Shown: positions 8,468 to 19,026, counted from the first letter of the stretch. The stretch is DNA of 64,000 nucleotides from MPNP01 sp026710155 (GCA_965200885.1 OZ241737.1:3162001-3226000), one strand, 5' to 3'. Program-made: numbers and translations. The notes: generated by a model not told the origin, from the sequence alone.

Positions 8468-9047
8468 AACTATTGAACGTGGGTATGTGGATAGACTTCC
8501 CGACCTCGAGCAATTGATTTTTGCAAAAATCATGTGATTCACCCCTTGTTTAACAGGGTGCAAGGGGTTGCAATTGTCTCCTTGCAAAATCCATGCACTC
8601 CCCCGGCGGTTCACAGGTTTCCGAATCTCAAATTAATCCACTTCCTTGCCCATTCCCCGGGCCATTCCCTTTGGCAAGTCCGGCTTCTCTTTGCCGAAGG
8701 CAGATGGCAAAATCCATCATTCCAAATACCCCGACCCAACCGACTTCCGGGATTCCGATGACAAAAGGACCCGCACGATGCAAGGACCCGTGTCATCAAT
8801 TTGCAGGCTCTCAGGAAAGCCGGACGGCTTCCGTCCACTGGCTTATGCCAGTGGGAGGCCGCCCAAGAACTCACAGCCACTTGCAAAAGCAGCAATCTTC
8901 CGATGAACCAATGGAGTGTAGAAGACCATTGCATGGGACGGCATTCTTGCCTAAACTGAAAATTCTTCACAGGAATGCTGAATGGTTCGAAAAAACAGCA
9001 TATTATTCGTTGAAAGCAATTACTTGAGGTCAGGAAGTCTGAACTAC
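8468..9047. other. Non-coding stretch with transposon debris
   Basis: No convincing gene in either strand. Positions 8936-8985 share CATTCTTGCCTAAA and ACAGGAATGCTGAA with 27123-27175, in both cases immediately before a glycan gene, so this is probably the relic end of one mobile element. GAGGTCAGGAAGTCTGAAC at 9026-9044 resembles the inverted ends at 53712-53991. Confidence 0.4.
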
Positions 9048-10064
9048 ATGAAAACCATTAATCTTGTATCAATTCACCCTAATCCATGGCACCGACAGTT
9101 TCCCAAAAATATTCCTGAATGGGATGGATGGCGGTTTATATTTAATGCCAATGATCAAGATTATGACTACCTTGTCGTATTTGATAAAATCAGCTCACCA
9201 ATTACAATATCGTGCAATCCCCAGAATGTGATTCATTTGTCAACGGAACCAAATATCCGACGTCATTACAGTGATGAGTATTTAAACCAGTTTGCTTGGA
9301 CTATTCGACAGGGTAATCAAGGGCAAGGAGAACAGGGTGCAATTTTTCATCAACCGGGTCTGAATTGGCATATTGGCTGGATGCCGCGGAAAAATGATTT
9401 CGGTAAAATTTTGGATTTTGAGCAGATTATGGATTTGTTCAACCAACCAAAAACAAAGCTAATTTCCATCATCTCTTCTAAAATCACCTCTACACCCCAG
9501 CATCGAGAAAGGTTGGAATTTGCTCGTAAATTGAAAAGTCATTTTGGCAACAAGATTGATTTTTATGGTCGTGGTATTGTGACAATGGATGACAAACTTG
9601 AGGCTCTCAGGGATTATCGTTTCCATGTAGTTCTTGAGAGTTGTTCCCGCAAACACTACTTCTCTGAAAAACTTTCCGATTGTATTCTGGCTGGCGCATT
9701 TCCCATTTATCATGGTTGCCCTAATCTTGACAAATATTTTGACCAAAACGCATATCGCAGGATAGACATCCGAAATTTCGAAGACTCGGTAAATATCATC
9801 GCAAACGCAATAAATGGGGAACTGGACAGAAAGTGCAGATCAGCACTTTTGGAAGCTAGGGATATCATACTTTACAAGCATAATCTTTTTCCAATGTTAA
9901 TCAACCTTATCCAGGGTATTGAGGCAGGCAGATATGGCCTTCCAAACAGTACCGCAAACAATCAAAATTTGGTACTAATGCCATCAAACGTGGCAAAAAA
10001 AGCATCATCCATTCACGCTGTGCTTTCAAGATTGACTGATATGGTTTGGCGAGTAAAGCAGTAA
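9048..10064 (+). CDS. GT10 family fucosyltransferase-like glycosyltransferase
   Basis: 338 residues from ATG 9048 (the frame is open to 8982, but the sequence before 9048 is repeat debris). The C-terminal half has the alpha-1,3/4-fucosyltransferase signature: FYGRG, a stretch reading RFHVVLESCSRKHYFSEKL, then GAFPIYHGCPN with its acidic neighbour. GT10 enzymes transfer fucose from GDP-Fuc to surface glycans. It ends 18 bp before the start of the GT25 gene, probably in one transcript. Confidence 0.75.
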   Translation: MKTINLVSIHPNPWHRQFPKNIPEWDGWRFIFNANDQDYDYLVVFDKISSPITISCNPQNVIHLSTEPNIRRHYSDEYLNQFAWTIRQGNQGQGEQGAIFHQPGLNWHIGWMPRKNDFGKILDFEQIMDLFNQPKTKLISIISSKITSTPQHRERLEFARKLKSHFGNKIDFYGRGIVTMDDKLEALRDYRFHVVLESCSRKHYFSEKLSDCILAGAFPIYHGCPNLDKYFDQNAYRRIDIRNFEDSVNIIANAINGELDRKCRSALLEARDIILYKHNLFPMLINLIQGIEAGRYGLPNSTANNQNLVLMPSNVAKKASSIHAVLSRLTDMVWRVKQ

Positions 10065-10082
10065 ATGATCGAAGGAAGGGGA

Positions 10083-10874
10083 ATGCCCAATCAAATTCCA
10101 ATTTTCGTTATTTCATTGTCTGATGCATTTAAGCGACGTGCCCCTTTAATAGCACAGCTCAAGGAATATGACTTGAATTACGAGATATTTGAGGCAGTTG
10201 ATTGCCGTAATGGCATCCCACGAGACTTCGAGCCGCTTTATTGCGATGAATCAACGCGCAAATCAATTTCCAGAAGTTTGACATCGGCAGAAGTGGGGTG
10301 CGCTCTTTCCCACCAAATGGCATATCAAAGAATTAAGCAGGAGGGACATGGCGCGGCTATAGTACTGGAAGACGATGCCATAATAACGAAGGGCTTGGCC
10401 GAACTTGCAATGCAAGTTATTGATCCTGACATTGACCTCCTTTTATTGTGCCACAGATTGGCCCGTGTAAGCATGAAATCCCCGAAAATGTTAAATGGCG
10501 GATCAATGGCGTATGTTTGTAAAACCAAGCCTTCACTCACTGTAGGCTATTTTGTAACGAACCGGGCGGCGGACTATTTCATATCAAACAGCCTGCCATT
10601 ATCCGGCCCCGCCGATTGGCCGGTTGACCTGCTCGGAATAAATGTCTTCGCCGCCCATCCCCAGATTGTTCATCATTCACCACTTGATGGGGGGGGGCAT
10701 TCATATATTGAAGATGACCGGATTCAACTTGTGAACCGGACCAAATACAGGAATAGAATGGAAAGAAGGCGGGGAATCTCGCGTATTCTATCCTACACTT
10801 TTTTCAGGCCTAGCTACTGGAAACGGAAAGTGGAAAAGTTAATGATCAGGTGGCGGTACACAAAGATTAGTTGA
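10083..10874 (+). CDS. GT25 family glycosyltransferase (LPS type) with a G9 tract
   Basis: 263 residues from ATG 10083, which follows GAAGGAAGGGGA; ATG 10065 is in frame but lacks such a site. Family features: FVISLSDAFKRRA at the N-terminus, SAEVGCALSHQMAYQRI, and the acidic motif VLEDDAII (about 97-104). GT25 enzymes add galactose or similar sugars to LPS. A run of nine G at 10689-10697 encodes Gly-Gly-Gly in the C-terminal third; slippage would truncate the protein. The frame is currently open. Confidence 0.75.
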   Translation: MPNQIPIFVISLSDAFKRRAPLIAQLKEYDLNYEIFEAVDCRNGIPRDFEPLYCDESTRKSISRSLTSAEVGCALSHQMAYQRIKQEGHGAAIVLEDDAIITKGLAELAMQVIDPDIDLLLLCHRLARVSMKSPKMLNGGSMAYVCKTKPSLTVGYFVTNRAADYFISNSLPLSGPADWPVDLLGINVFAAHPQIVHHSPLDGGGHSYIEDDRIQLVNRTKYRNRMERRRGISRILSYTFFRPSYWKRKVEKLMIRWRYTKIS

Positions 10875-11013
10875 TAGAATGCAAGAGTTGGTCAAGGAGG
10901 AAGGCTTATACCTATGGCTATAAATTCGTGGGGAATGTTAATGTTTATGCACGACAAGAAAAGGAGAATCCTCAAATTAATTCTCGCTTAAATTTTATTC
11001 CCCTATGAATCCT

Positions 11014-12115
11014 ACCGTATTCACACATCTTTTTTCAGTTTGTCCTTGCCTTTTGTCTGGCGATGTGATTCCCTTTCCCTGTGATTGAATTGAAGCATTG
11101 AGATTGACAAATAGAACAAGAGTTATCATCCTTTGAAAATTACAGAATCAACTAGTGCATTGCTTCAATCATATGGTGCCCTCTTTTCCGGGAAGCAATT
11201 ATTTCTTTTGGATCCCTGGTCCAGATGGATTTTCCGCCCCCCCTGTTCATTGTGGTATCCAATGAAGACCCCGATTTACCCGGACACATTCATCCATGGA
11301 ATTGAAGACCGCATCCTTGAACCTTTGCCATGACAGTCTGGAGAACAAGTCCTCGACTGAATTGGCCTGCGAAGCCGAGGTCGGGGTGAAGTGGAAGGTC
11401 CAGTCCGGATTGTCCCCGAGCCATTCGGCCACTCCGGCTGATTTGTGGGAAGGCACATGGTCGAGAAAGGCAATGAACTCTCTGGACCTGTGCCGTTCTG
11501 TGGCTTGACCAACTACCTTCCCAAGGCTTGGATCCGGGTCTTCCCGTCAACCGAAGGGACAGCCGCATGATCCGGTGCGGAAACAGTTCGTTGCGCCTGA
11601 GTATCTTGCAAACCGTTGAAACCACCATCCCCGTCTAGTGCCTGGCATGGGGTGGCAGTGGCGACTTGGCCAGACCGGGGATAGGATGATTGGGGTTCTG
11701 GTATTGCGGGCCATGTTCTTGCTTCCTTTTGCAAATGTGAATATGCCAAAAAGCCGATTGCCTGTAGTGAATCACACTTTCTGAAAAAATGGAAGTATAT
11801 GTATTGGACAGTGCACTAGGCTAGCCGTTTCATCTATGACTGTCTGGTCTGCCATGGTCCCGTCGAGATCGGGATTGGCCGTTTCTTGAGGAATGGGAAG
11901 GTGCCGGAGGATAAGCTGATTGAGCCGGTGGTGGACACGACTTCGTCTCGTGTTAAGGGACCGCATGTCCAGTTCATTCAGGATACTACGAGTTTCCTTG
12001 ATGATGGTCTGGGCAACATCCTTGTGGCTATGCGACAATAGCGGTTGAAGCAGACCGGGGAACCCTTCTGGATTTTTTGTATACCTGATTGATCGAACGG
12101 CGGGAGGATGAAACT
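11014..12115 (+). mobile_element. IS4 (Tn5-like) remnant, interrupted by an IS630-type remnant
   Basis: The left end CTACCGTATTCACACATC at 11014 and the leader are shared with the better copy at 45492. After the insert, 11819-12115 encodes broken pieces of the same transposase (SRFIYDC, VQFIQDTTSFLDDGLGN) with frameshifts. The 3' half is lost. Confidence 0.6.
11155..11816 (-). mobile_element. IS630-family remnant inserted at TA
   Basis: Imperfect inverted ends GTGCATTGCTTCAAT and its counterpart at 11802-11816 are flanked by TA on both sides (11153-11154 and 11817-11818), as expected for IS630. On the minus strand the DDE core is recognisable in broken frames: DHVPSHKSAGVAEWL, WTFHFTPTSASQANSVE. 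At 662 bp it is about half an intact element. Confidence 0.6.
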
Positions 12116-12170
12116 GTAGTCGTACTACCCAACAAATCAGCAATAGCAAGATACTATCAAGATTACGGTT

Positions 12171-12917
12171 TCAAGACAATAAATTGAAATGTCTATAATT
12201 CTTATATTTTTTATACCCTAAATTTCTCACACTTGTGTAAACACCCCTAATAATTTTTCTTTGAATTTTGTTGGCAAAGTTTTTATCTCCTACTCGGCGT
12301 CCATTCCCGATATGCTTAACAGCTGCTTGTTTCAAAAGGGCCATTCGTTTCCCTGCTGCAAAATAAGCATTCGAAACATCCTCTTCTGTACTATAAGGAA
12401 TAATATCTGAATATGGACCAATTTGACGATAGTCCCCCATTCTTCGGAGTCCTGGATTAAAATGAAGACCAACATAATGACCAGCAACAGTTTCATTGGT
12501 GATAAAATATTTCCCCGTATCAGCAAATTTCCAAAATCCCGGTACAAAATCTAATACTTCTCGTAAATTCACTGAGGAAATGCTTTCATCCTGCATTATT
12601 TCAAAAGATTCCTTTATAAATCCACCACGATAGAATTGCCAATCATCCTCACAATGAAATATCCACTCCGTTTCAACCTCCTTGTATATACGGTCTATGT
12701 TACGGGTGATACCCATTCTACTAGAGTTGGGGATTACTTTGATAGGCAGTGAACAATTTAATCTCTCAACCACTTTATAAATTCCTGGGTCACCACTATC
12801 TTCACCAATAATTAACCTCTCGCACGGTCCTTCAACCCGTGGTAGCAATGACATCAAGGTCTGCTCCAAGAGGTCGAATCTACCACAACTTGTCAATGCA
12901 ATTGTATATGGCTGCAT
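12171..12917 (-). CDS. GT2-like glycosyltransferase
   Basis: 248 residues. The N-terminus YTIALTSCGRFDLLEQTL, IIGEDSGD, and the metal-binding region WIFHCEDDWQFY (about 85-96) are typical of family 2 glycosyltransferases, though the usual DxD is replaced by EDD. The C-terminus is basic with aromatic residues. It stands alone between transposon remnants, antisense to the GT10/GT25 pair, and probably belonged to the same glycan cluster before rearrangement. The AT content matches the other glycan genes. Confidence 0.65.
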   Translation of the reverse strand: MQPYTIALTSCGRFDLLEQTLMSLLPRVEGPCERLIIGEDSGDPGIYKVVERLNCSLPIKVIPNSSRMGITRNIDRIYKEVETEWIFHCEDDWQFYRGGFIKESFEIMQDESISSVNLREVLDFVPGFWKFADTGKYFITNETVAGHYVGLHFNPGLRRMGDYRQIGPYSDIIPYSTEEDVSNAYFAAGKRMALLKQAAVKHIGNGRRVGDKNFANKIQRKIIRGVYTSVRNLGYKKYKNYRHFNLLS

Positions 12918-13103
12918 TAATTCTTTTTTCTTTTAGAGGGTTTTATTTCATATAAACTAATGTATGGAATAGGAATTATTACTGCAAGATAAAGTTTATC
13001 TCTATTAAACTGAACTTTCGGAACCATAATGGCATATGACTTCTCCATGGTCCCCATTGCAAGGGGTTGTTGTCCCTGCCCTGCCCGGTTTCAACCTGTC
13101 CCT

Positions 13104-14330
13104 TTACATGGCAACACTCCTGTCAATCCGGATGTCGAGCAGCTCAAGGGCCCTGGCCTGCAATGCCGTTGGTTCCGGGGTTGTGACAAAGGCATGATCC
13201 TGGTGGGAGGGCACCACCATCTCATTGAGGGTAAGGGTCGCCAGGTCAGCCAGCAATGTCGTCATTGAATGGACCGGCAAACCGTCCGGTGTCACCTTCT
13301 TCCGTGACTTCGCCAGGGCCTCGTCGGAAACCACGGCCGGTGACACCGGTGAATCCCGTTTGGCCCTGGCCCCTTCGGGATGGTCATCCTCGAACAGCAG
13401 GGGGGCCAGGCGGCGACGCATGTGCCACTCGACATGCCAGGCCAGCATGGCCAGGAAGAAATGCCCACGGACATGGTCCTCGGTGCGGACATGGATCGGC
13501 CGTATCTCGAGACGCGTCAACTTGCAGGCCCTGAAGGCCTGTTCGACCCGGGACAGGCTCTTGCAGGCCTCGAGACCGCATCCTCCCCGGACATGTCCCC
13601 CGATGGAAGGCTGGTCCGGACCACGTGGATGCCGTCAAGCCGTGCCTCCCGGGCAATCTGTTCCTCCTTGCGCGACCAGGAAAGGTGGTCATCGCCAATG
13701 GTGATGTCAAAATGCTTTTCAACCTTGCGCCGATTGGCTTCCCGCCCGATCCTTTTGGCAATGGCAACCTTTCCCCGCAGTTGCGAACCGGGACGGTGGA
13801 CCTTCCGGGCAATCTCCGCCAGTGTTTCCCCGGTGGCCCGCAACAAATCCTCGCGCCTGCGTGCCCTTTCGGCACGAAGCCGCGGATTGAGGCAGACCAG
13901 AAGGCGTTCCCCCGGAAAGGAAGGGTGGACAAGTTCGGCAACGGTGTCGGGGACAAGGGTCGGGGGATCCAGGACCTCTCCCTTCTCCCCCTTTTCCAGA
14001 GGTTTCAGAAGGGCACGGATGCCGTCGGTCGTCAGGGCCGAGATCCAGCCCAGGGAACGGGGTTCAAGATCCTTCCTGATCCGGGCCGAGGTGATCATGC
14101 CCCGGTGTTGCCCTTGAACACCTCGATGGCAACCGGAGAGGCCATCGGGCATGTCTGTGACAGGGCCGATACCAGTGGAATGAACAGGCATCCGAAGGAT
14201 ATCGCAAGCATGGTTCCCAAGGGGCACCATGCCTTGGTTGTCTTTGATGGGGCCGGATGGCACCGGTCGAAGGATCTTGTTTGCCCGGCCAACCCGGCGG
14301 CCAATGGTGTCCCTGCCCTACAATTCGCCC
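13104..14330 (-). pseudogene. IS1634-family transposase, degraded copy 1
   Basis: Read on the minus strand in several frames: ASPVAIEVFKGNTGA (catalytic Asp region), WISALTTDGIRALL, IAKRIGREANRRKVEKHFD, REARLDGIHVVRTS, then the C-terminus LEIRPIHVRTEDHVRGHFF and MLAWHVEWHMRRRLAPLLF. This is the order of IS1634 transposases. Frameshifts and a missing N-terminus make it dead. Confidence 0.6.
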
Positions 14331-14337
14331 CTTGCCG

Positions 14338-15345
14338 CTAGCGACGCAATCCGTTCCAGCACCCGTTCCGTTGCCACCGGCAATTCCTCCCGGACCCGCC
14401 GCCTCTCCTCCCGGAGACGGGGATCCGTTCACCGGGAAAGTCGGGGTGGATAGGTTCCATCACCCGGTCGGGTATCATGTCATCGGGAATGAGGGGGGGG
14501 GTCATGCCCCTGGTCAGTTTCCTCAGATCGGTCGTCTTCAGGGCACTGATCCAGTCGATCCCCGCCGATTCCAGATCCTCCCCTGTCCGGGTCGAGGTGA
14601 TCATCCCCCGGTCACCGGCCAGGGCAATGTTCCTGATGCCGAACCGCTTCCCGACCTAGCCGGCGATGGTGGCGGGATCACCGGTATTGCCGGCAAACAC
14701 CTCGACGGCAACGGGACAGCCCTCCGTGGTGCAGAGAAGTCCGATGACCAGCTGTTTCTTCCCCTTCTTCCCGTCACGATTGCAGCCGAAGGCGGCAAGG
14801 GGACATTTGGAGCCCTCCAGATAGGTGCTGGTGACATCGTGAAGCAAGAGGGTTCCATCCCTGAGGTGCCTGTTGGCCAGGCTTTTCCCGATCCATGGCT
14901 GGCGCTTGACCAGCCAGTCCATGAGGGCCAACATTTCCCTGCCGTCAACCGTGCCGGTGACAATGTCCGGGCCGTGGCCAGCTTGGATTCCAGATGGAGA
15001 AGCCGGCTGATGACGGCGGCGAGGGCCAGCTGCCTTTCCCGGCCGTCCCGACGGTGGAGGATCCGGTCGAGTTCCAGTTTCCTGGCCATGCCGAGTGCAG
15101 CCCTGACATGGCCGTGGGGAAGGGATCTCGTGATGGGCAGGAGTTCGGAAGGGTCCCTGACGGCGGTTCCTCCCTTGAGGAGGATGTGCAGACCCTCGAT
15201 GACCAGTGTCGGGAGACGGGTGAGGTTGGCGACGGTCTTCTTGCGTATCCTGCTTCCGTCCCTCCAGGCTTCCCTGATGAGAATGTCGGCGGTCTGGGCC
15301 GGAGTGGCGGCAACCGCCTGACCAAGGAGATGGTGATGGCCCGCA
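14338..15345 (-). pseudogene. IS1634-family transposase, degraded copy 2
   Basis: Minus-strand fragments give the N-terminal two thirds of the same family: TLLLHDVTSTYLEG, CPLAAFGCNRDGKKGKKQ, PVAVEVFAGNTGDP, WISALKTTDLRKLT. It overlaps copy 1 in content (both include the VEVF-GNTG region), so two separate insertions are joined here rather than one gene. A G9 run (14493-14501) sits at one of the frame breaks. Confidence 0.55.
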
Positions 15346-15475
15346 TGTGGCCAACCCCCTTTCTAGGAGGAAGACGGTGAACAGGCTTTATGATCGCGCT
15401 TCGGTCGCCCTCAACCTGGATTCGGTCCATCGCAGCATGGATTGTATCGATGGGGGAACGGTCTCCCGGATATGT

Positions 15476-15545
15476 GGCCGTTCAGGCAGGGGAAAGGCAT
15501 GACTCCTCAAGGAAACGGTTGAAATTCCTTAAGGAAACACCATTG
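15476..15545 (+). repeat. Right end of a DruA-IS (remnant)
   Basis: 70 bp matching the 3' terminus of the IS at 20997-23472, including both TCCTTAAGGAAAC-like palindromes (one altered) and the terminal ACACCATTG. The rest of that copy is gone. Confidence 0.6.
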
Positions 15546-15649
15546 GTTCGTGGGAGCGGGCGGACTGTTCGTCCAGCATGGCCCGTTATCGCTGTCACAG
15601 GATGGAACTCGGGAAGAACATCCTCAGCCGGGAGAGGGAAAGGGGCAAG

Positions 15650-16290
15650 TGCCGCCAGTTGATGGTCACCCATTCCCCGAAGTAGGCCCGAAAGGACCAG
15701 CATAAACGTCAACATCTTCTGGACAGGCTAGCAGGGAAGTTGGTGAACAGCAGGCATCCTTGGCCAGTGGTGGTAATGCCGGATACCTCGACTTTCCGAA
15801 GGGAAAGGTCCGACTTGGCGGTGAAAAGATCAAGCGGATGGCGGCATGGGATGGTTTGCGTGGCATCGTGGCCTGGGGGTGTGAGGCGATGGATTCCCGC
15901 GATCTGGCTGTCCAGCATCTTCAATTGTCAGCAATCAAGGCCTGTTTCCGCATCAGCAGGCACGATCTCAGGATCCGTCCCGTTTCCCATTGGAAGAAGC
16001 GTCGTGTCCGGTCCCACCCGGCGATATGTTACATGGCCTTTTGCTGCCTCCAGCATTTGTGCCACCATTTGTAGGTTCGGGGTTGCAGGATGAGTTGCCC
16101 TGAACAGAATGCGGATCAGCCTTTTGAAGGACACCGGGAAAGGTGGTCTTCATGGCGTGCCGGGTCGGATTGGCCCGGATGCCCGCAGGATCTGCCAGTT
16201 TGTCGGTCTGGAATGGAAAGTCTTCCCTTCAGGGTATTGCCGGACGGGGAAGGTGGGGGTGACGTGTGGCATGATGTCGCCGCCTGAACC
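15650..16290 (+). pseudogene. IS4-like transposase C-terminal remnant (distinct type)
   Basis: Broken frames contain KLVNSRHPWP, YLDFPKGKVRLGGEKIKRMA, ACFRISRHDLRIRPVSHWK, RSHPAICYMAFCCLQHL and FMACRVGLARMPAG. This matches the end of IS4/IS1634-superfamily transposases in which a His-rich, helical C-terminus follows the catalytic Glu. Several frameshifts and stops. It differs from the Tn5-like IS4 and from the DruA-IS. Confidence 0.45.
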
Positions 16291-16478
16291 GGTGGAGTTG
16301 GATTGACCTGTTTGCCTGATCGTCATCGGAAAGTTTACATTGATGTCATCAAGGAGGGGATTGGCTCAACGGCAGAGTGAAACCGGTTGGATTTGTGGTT
16401 TGAAACAAGGGGAAAAGCAGTGCCCTTTTCAAGGCAAAAACCCCATGAAAAGGGCGTTTCAGCAAAAAAAATGTCTGC

Positions 16479-16618
16479 GAGCTTGTTCCATAAGTCTGAT
16501 GACATTGAATATTCTCAAAAATACAGCACAGAATAACCCATCTTTCGCACAAATAATGGTCTAAATTTGAAAAAAACCGACCAAAATTGTCATTTGTTAT
16601 GACTTATGATTCAAGTTC
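16479..16618. repeat. MITE-1 copy, diverged
   Basis: Inverted ends GAGCTTGTTCCATAAGTC and GACTTATGATTCAAGTTC, 140 bp. The interior is poorly related to the other MITE-1 copies and no clean target duplication is seen (TGC/TGA). Confidence 0.5.
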
Positions 16619-16813
16619 TGAAGTCAAGGACGGCATATAGGTCAATTGGCAAATGCCCTTTGCATGGGGATATTTGAAAATGGTAGGATGAAAAAGGCCA
16701 AAAAAAGGTGTTTTCAGGACAAAAAGTGTTAAACTTGGGTTATATATTTTTTGGCAGTGACTCGATTTGAAAATCAGATTTCTTATGAAGGCCGAGCTAG
16801 TTCCAATGACTGA

Positions 16814-17758
16814 ATGCCGATCACATTCATGGAGTATGAAACAATTAATAATTATAATGAACAGATATACGTAGAGTTATGTGGTGGACTTGGAAATCAA
16901 CTGTTTCAATATGCGACCGCCAGAACTATTGCCGATAGGCTTTGCGTGGAACTAGTTTGCGTTACGAAATGGTTTGGGTCGAAAGGAAACGTGACAAACC
17001 CCATATCACCCCAACGGGCTTTTGGTTTGAAACATTTCAAGCATGCTAGATATTCGGTAATGGAAAATGTTCCGCGTCATGTCTTAAATCCATTTTCCAA
17101 GTCCAATAACTATGTGCTATATAAAATTCGGAAAATACTTGTTTCAAAATATACTCATTCTGAAATAAAGTGTTCTTCTTATGATGATTCCGTTCACCGT
17201 ATACCGAGTGGAGTGATGCTTAAAGGATATTATCAGAACTTCAGATATTTTCAGCATAATCAAAAACGGATTAAAGATGATTTGGTATTCACGACCCCTT
17301 TAACCAGTGCCAATGCAGAACTATCAGATAAAATTCAGCAAGACAGTAATTCTATTTCCCTTCATTTCAGACGCATGGACTATCTAAACCCTGTCATACA
17401 ACATAGGATGGCCACTTGTTCCATGGAATATTACCGGAGAGCGTTAAGTTATATTTTCGATAAAACAGGAGGTGGTTGTAAACTGTATCTGTTTTCGGAT
17501 GATATCGAATGGGTAAAACATAATGTTGATTTTGATTTCCGCATGGAATTTGTTGATATAAATGACAATAAAAACGGCCATTTTGACTTACACTTGCAAT
17601 CACTATGCTCACATAACATAATTGCAAATTCAACAATGAGCTTGTGGGCAGCTTGGCTAAACGCAAACCCCAATAAGATAGTTTGTGCTCCTAAAAAATG
17701 GTATGTGGGGGGGGGGTATAACCCTGCAACTGATTTATGGACTTTAATTGAGAACTGA
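16814..17758 (+). CDS. GT11 family alpha-1,2-fucosyltransferase-like with a G10 tract
   Basis: 314 residues. GT11 hallmarks: VELCGGLGNQLFQYATA (about 21-37), GYYQNFRYF, LHFRRMDYL (about 183-191, the H-x-R-x-x-D motif binding GDP-fucose), YLFSDDIEWV, and NSTMSLWAAWLN near the end. Such enzymes put terminal alpha-1,2-fucose on LPS or capsule; FutC of Helicobacter is a phase-variable member. Ten G at 17707-17716 encode Val-Gly-Gly-Gly close to the C-terminus, in frame here. ATG 16832 is an alternative start. The very AT-rich gene stands alone between transposon remnants and a MITE. Confidence 0.8.
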   Translation: MPITFMEYETINNYNEQIYVELCGGLGNQLFQYATARTIADRLCVELVCVTKWFGSKGNVTNPISPQRAFGLKHFKHARYSVMENVPRHVLNPFSKSNNYVLYKIRKILVSKYTHSEIKCSSYDDSVHRIPSGVMLKGYYQNFRYFQHNQKRIKDDLVFTTPLTSANAELSDKIQQDSNSISLHFRRMDYLNPVIQHRMATCSMEYYRRALSYIFDKTGGGCKLYLFSDDIEWVKHNVDFDFRMEFVDINDNKNGHFDLHLQSLCSHNIIANSTMSLWAAWLNANPNKIVCAPKKWYVGGGYNPATDLWTLIEN

Positions 17759-17882
17759 AATAAGTGATGTTTCAAATCTTGCCCCCCTAATAGCCTGTTC
17801 CATAAGTCCAAAAATGTGACAAATTCAATACATTTCCAGACAAAAAAAGGAGATTATATACCAAAGTCACATTTTACCCTGA

Positions 17883-18053
17883 TCAATTTTCTTCCTTGAT
17901 TTTGAAGGGACGGAAGAAAGCATCCCTTAACTGATCGTCAGTCATTCCAGGCATATCTGTTTCAACCTCCTTTTCAACCTTCTTGGGTTGATACTGGCTG
18001 GACTTCAAATTGATTGAAGTTGGTTTGGGGATAGGGTGTTTAGATTTGGGCAT
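17883..18053 (-). CDS. Small passenger ORF of IS1595
   Basis: 56 residues beginning MPKSKHPIPKP and ending FFRPFKIKEEN, overlapping the 3' end of the transposase gene. Lys/Pro-rich N-terminus and acidic middle. Not recognised. Its position inside the IS and downstream of the transposase suggests co-transcription. Confidence 0.4.
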   Translation of the reverse strand: MPKSKHPIPKPTSINLKSSQYQPKKVEKEVETDMPGMTDDQLRDAFFRPFKIKEEN

Positions 18054-19026
18054 GTTTCCTTCTAGCCCCTGAATCAAGTCCATTATCGGCAATCAGATTC
18101 TTGTATGTCAACCTCTTTCCAGGCATGACTTTCACGATTTCCTCAATTTGCCCTATCGTGTCCAGCGGTCGGTTGTTGTGCCTCTCGCCAAACTCATTGA
18201 CATATCGGGAAAGATGCTTCGGGGACATCTTATGATAGGTGCCGGAATAGCCACGCTTCATCAATGCCCAAAATGACTCCATCCCATTTGTGTGTGCCAT
18301 CCCTTTTACATATTCACCCACACTATGGCAAACAGTTTGATGGGGACGGTCCAAACCGACATAAGCCTTGGCATCATCGGTATATACAGTGGTTTCCTCT
18401 TCGGTGTTGTCTTCAACAAATCCCTGAAGTGTCCCGGCATCGGTCTTTTGAACCACCCGCGCGGTTATCTTGTTGGTATCCCGATTCTTCATTCCCGCAA
18501 CAACCGCCTTTCCTGCACCGCCCCTTCCAGTCAGTTCCCTGCGCTTGGAGTTGGGCATGTTCTTGCGCTTTCCACCAATGAAGGTCTCATCGACTTCGAC
18601 TTGCCCACCGAAGATGGGTATGTTCTTTTCAGCTGCCTTTCGGAGGCGGTGCAACAAGTGCCAAGCACTTTTCTGGGTGATTCCCAACTCCCTGTGCAAT
18701 TTCATGGAACTGATGCCCTTGAGGTTGGTTGTGTAGAGATACAAGCCGATTGCCCAAACCCTGAATTTCAGTTTTGAACCTTCCATGATGGTTCCGACCT
18801 TTACGGTGAACATCGGCTTCTTTTCACAATCCCTGCACCTGTGTGTCATGGTCTTGTGATTGATATCCGACTGGACATTATACGAACCGCAATGAGGGCA
18901 GTGGGGTCCGTTTGGCCATCTTTTTGATTCGATCCACTTCCTTGCATCTTCCTCATTGCCGAACTTGTCAGCGATCTCCAAAAGTGTCAATCCTTGTCGG
19001 TATGCTTTTCCAGGTGCTTTTGCCAT
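18040..19026 (-). CDS. IS1595-family transposase (ISXO2-like DDE)
   Basis: 328 residues. The N-terminal zinc ribbon has two Cys pairs (CPHCG and CRDC, about 45-70). The catalytic domain shows VEVDETFIGGKRKNMP (first Asp, about 143), VVAGMKNRDTNKITARV, VYTDDAKAY (second Asp) and HTNGMESFWALMKRGYSG (Glu, about 250), then a conserved RYVNEFGERHNNR helix. Length and order are normal for the ISXO2 group. The reading frame is intact inside a complete IS. Confidence 0.9.
   Translation of the reverse strand: MAKAPGKAYRQGLTLLEIADKFGNEEDARKWIESKRWPNGPHCPHCGSYNVQSDINHKTMTHRCRDCEKKPMFTVKVGTIMEGSKLKFRVWAIGLYLYTTNLKGISSMKLHRELGITQKSAWHLLHRLRKAAEKNIPIFGGQVEVDETFIGGKRKNMPNSKRRELTGRGGAGKAVVAGMKNRDTNKITARVVQKTDAGTLQGFVEDNTEEETTVYTDDAKAYVGLDRPHQTVCHSVGEYVKGMAHTNGMESFWALMKRGYSGTYHKMSPKHLSRYVNEFGERHNNRPLDTIGQIEEIVKVMPGKRLTYKNLIADNGLDSGARRKHAQI

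Noticed and set aside
8593..9027. 144-codon ORF before the GT10 gene
   Set aside because: No family resemblance, no ribosome site, and its end is repeat debris shared with 27123-27175.
13225..15380. Long plus-strand ORFs (up to 354 codons) opposite the IS1634 remnants
   Set aside because: Shadows produced by the high GC of the degraded transposases; translations are low-complexity Gly/Pro/Arg.
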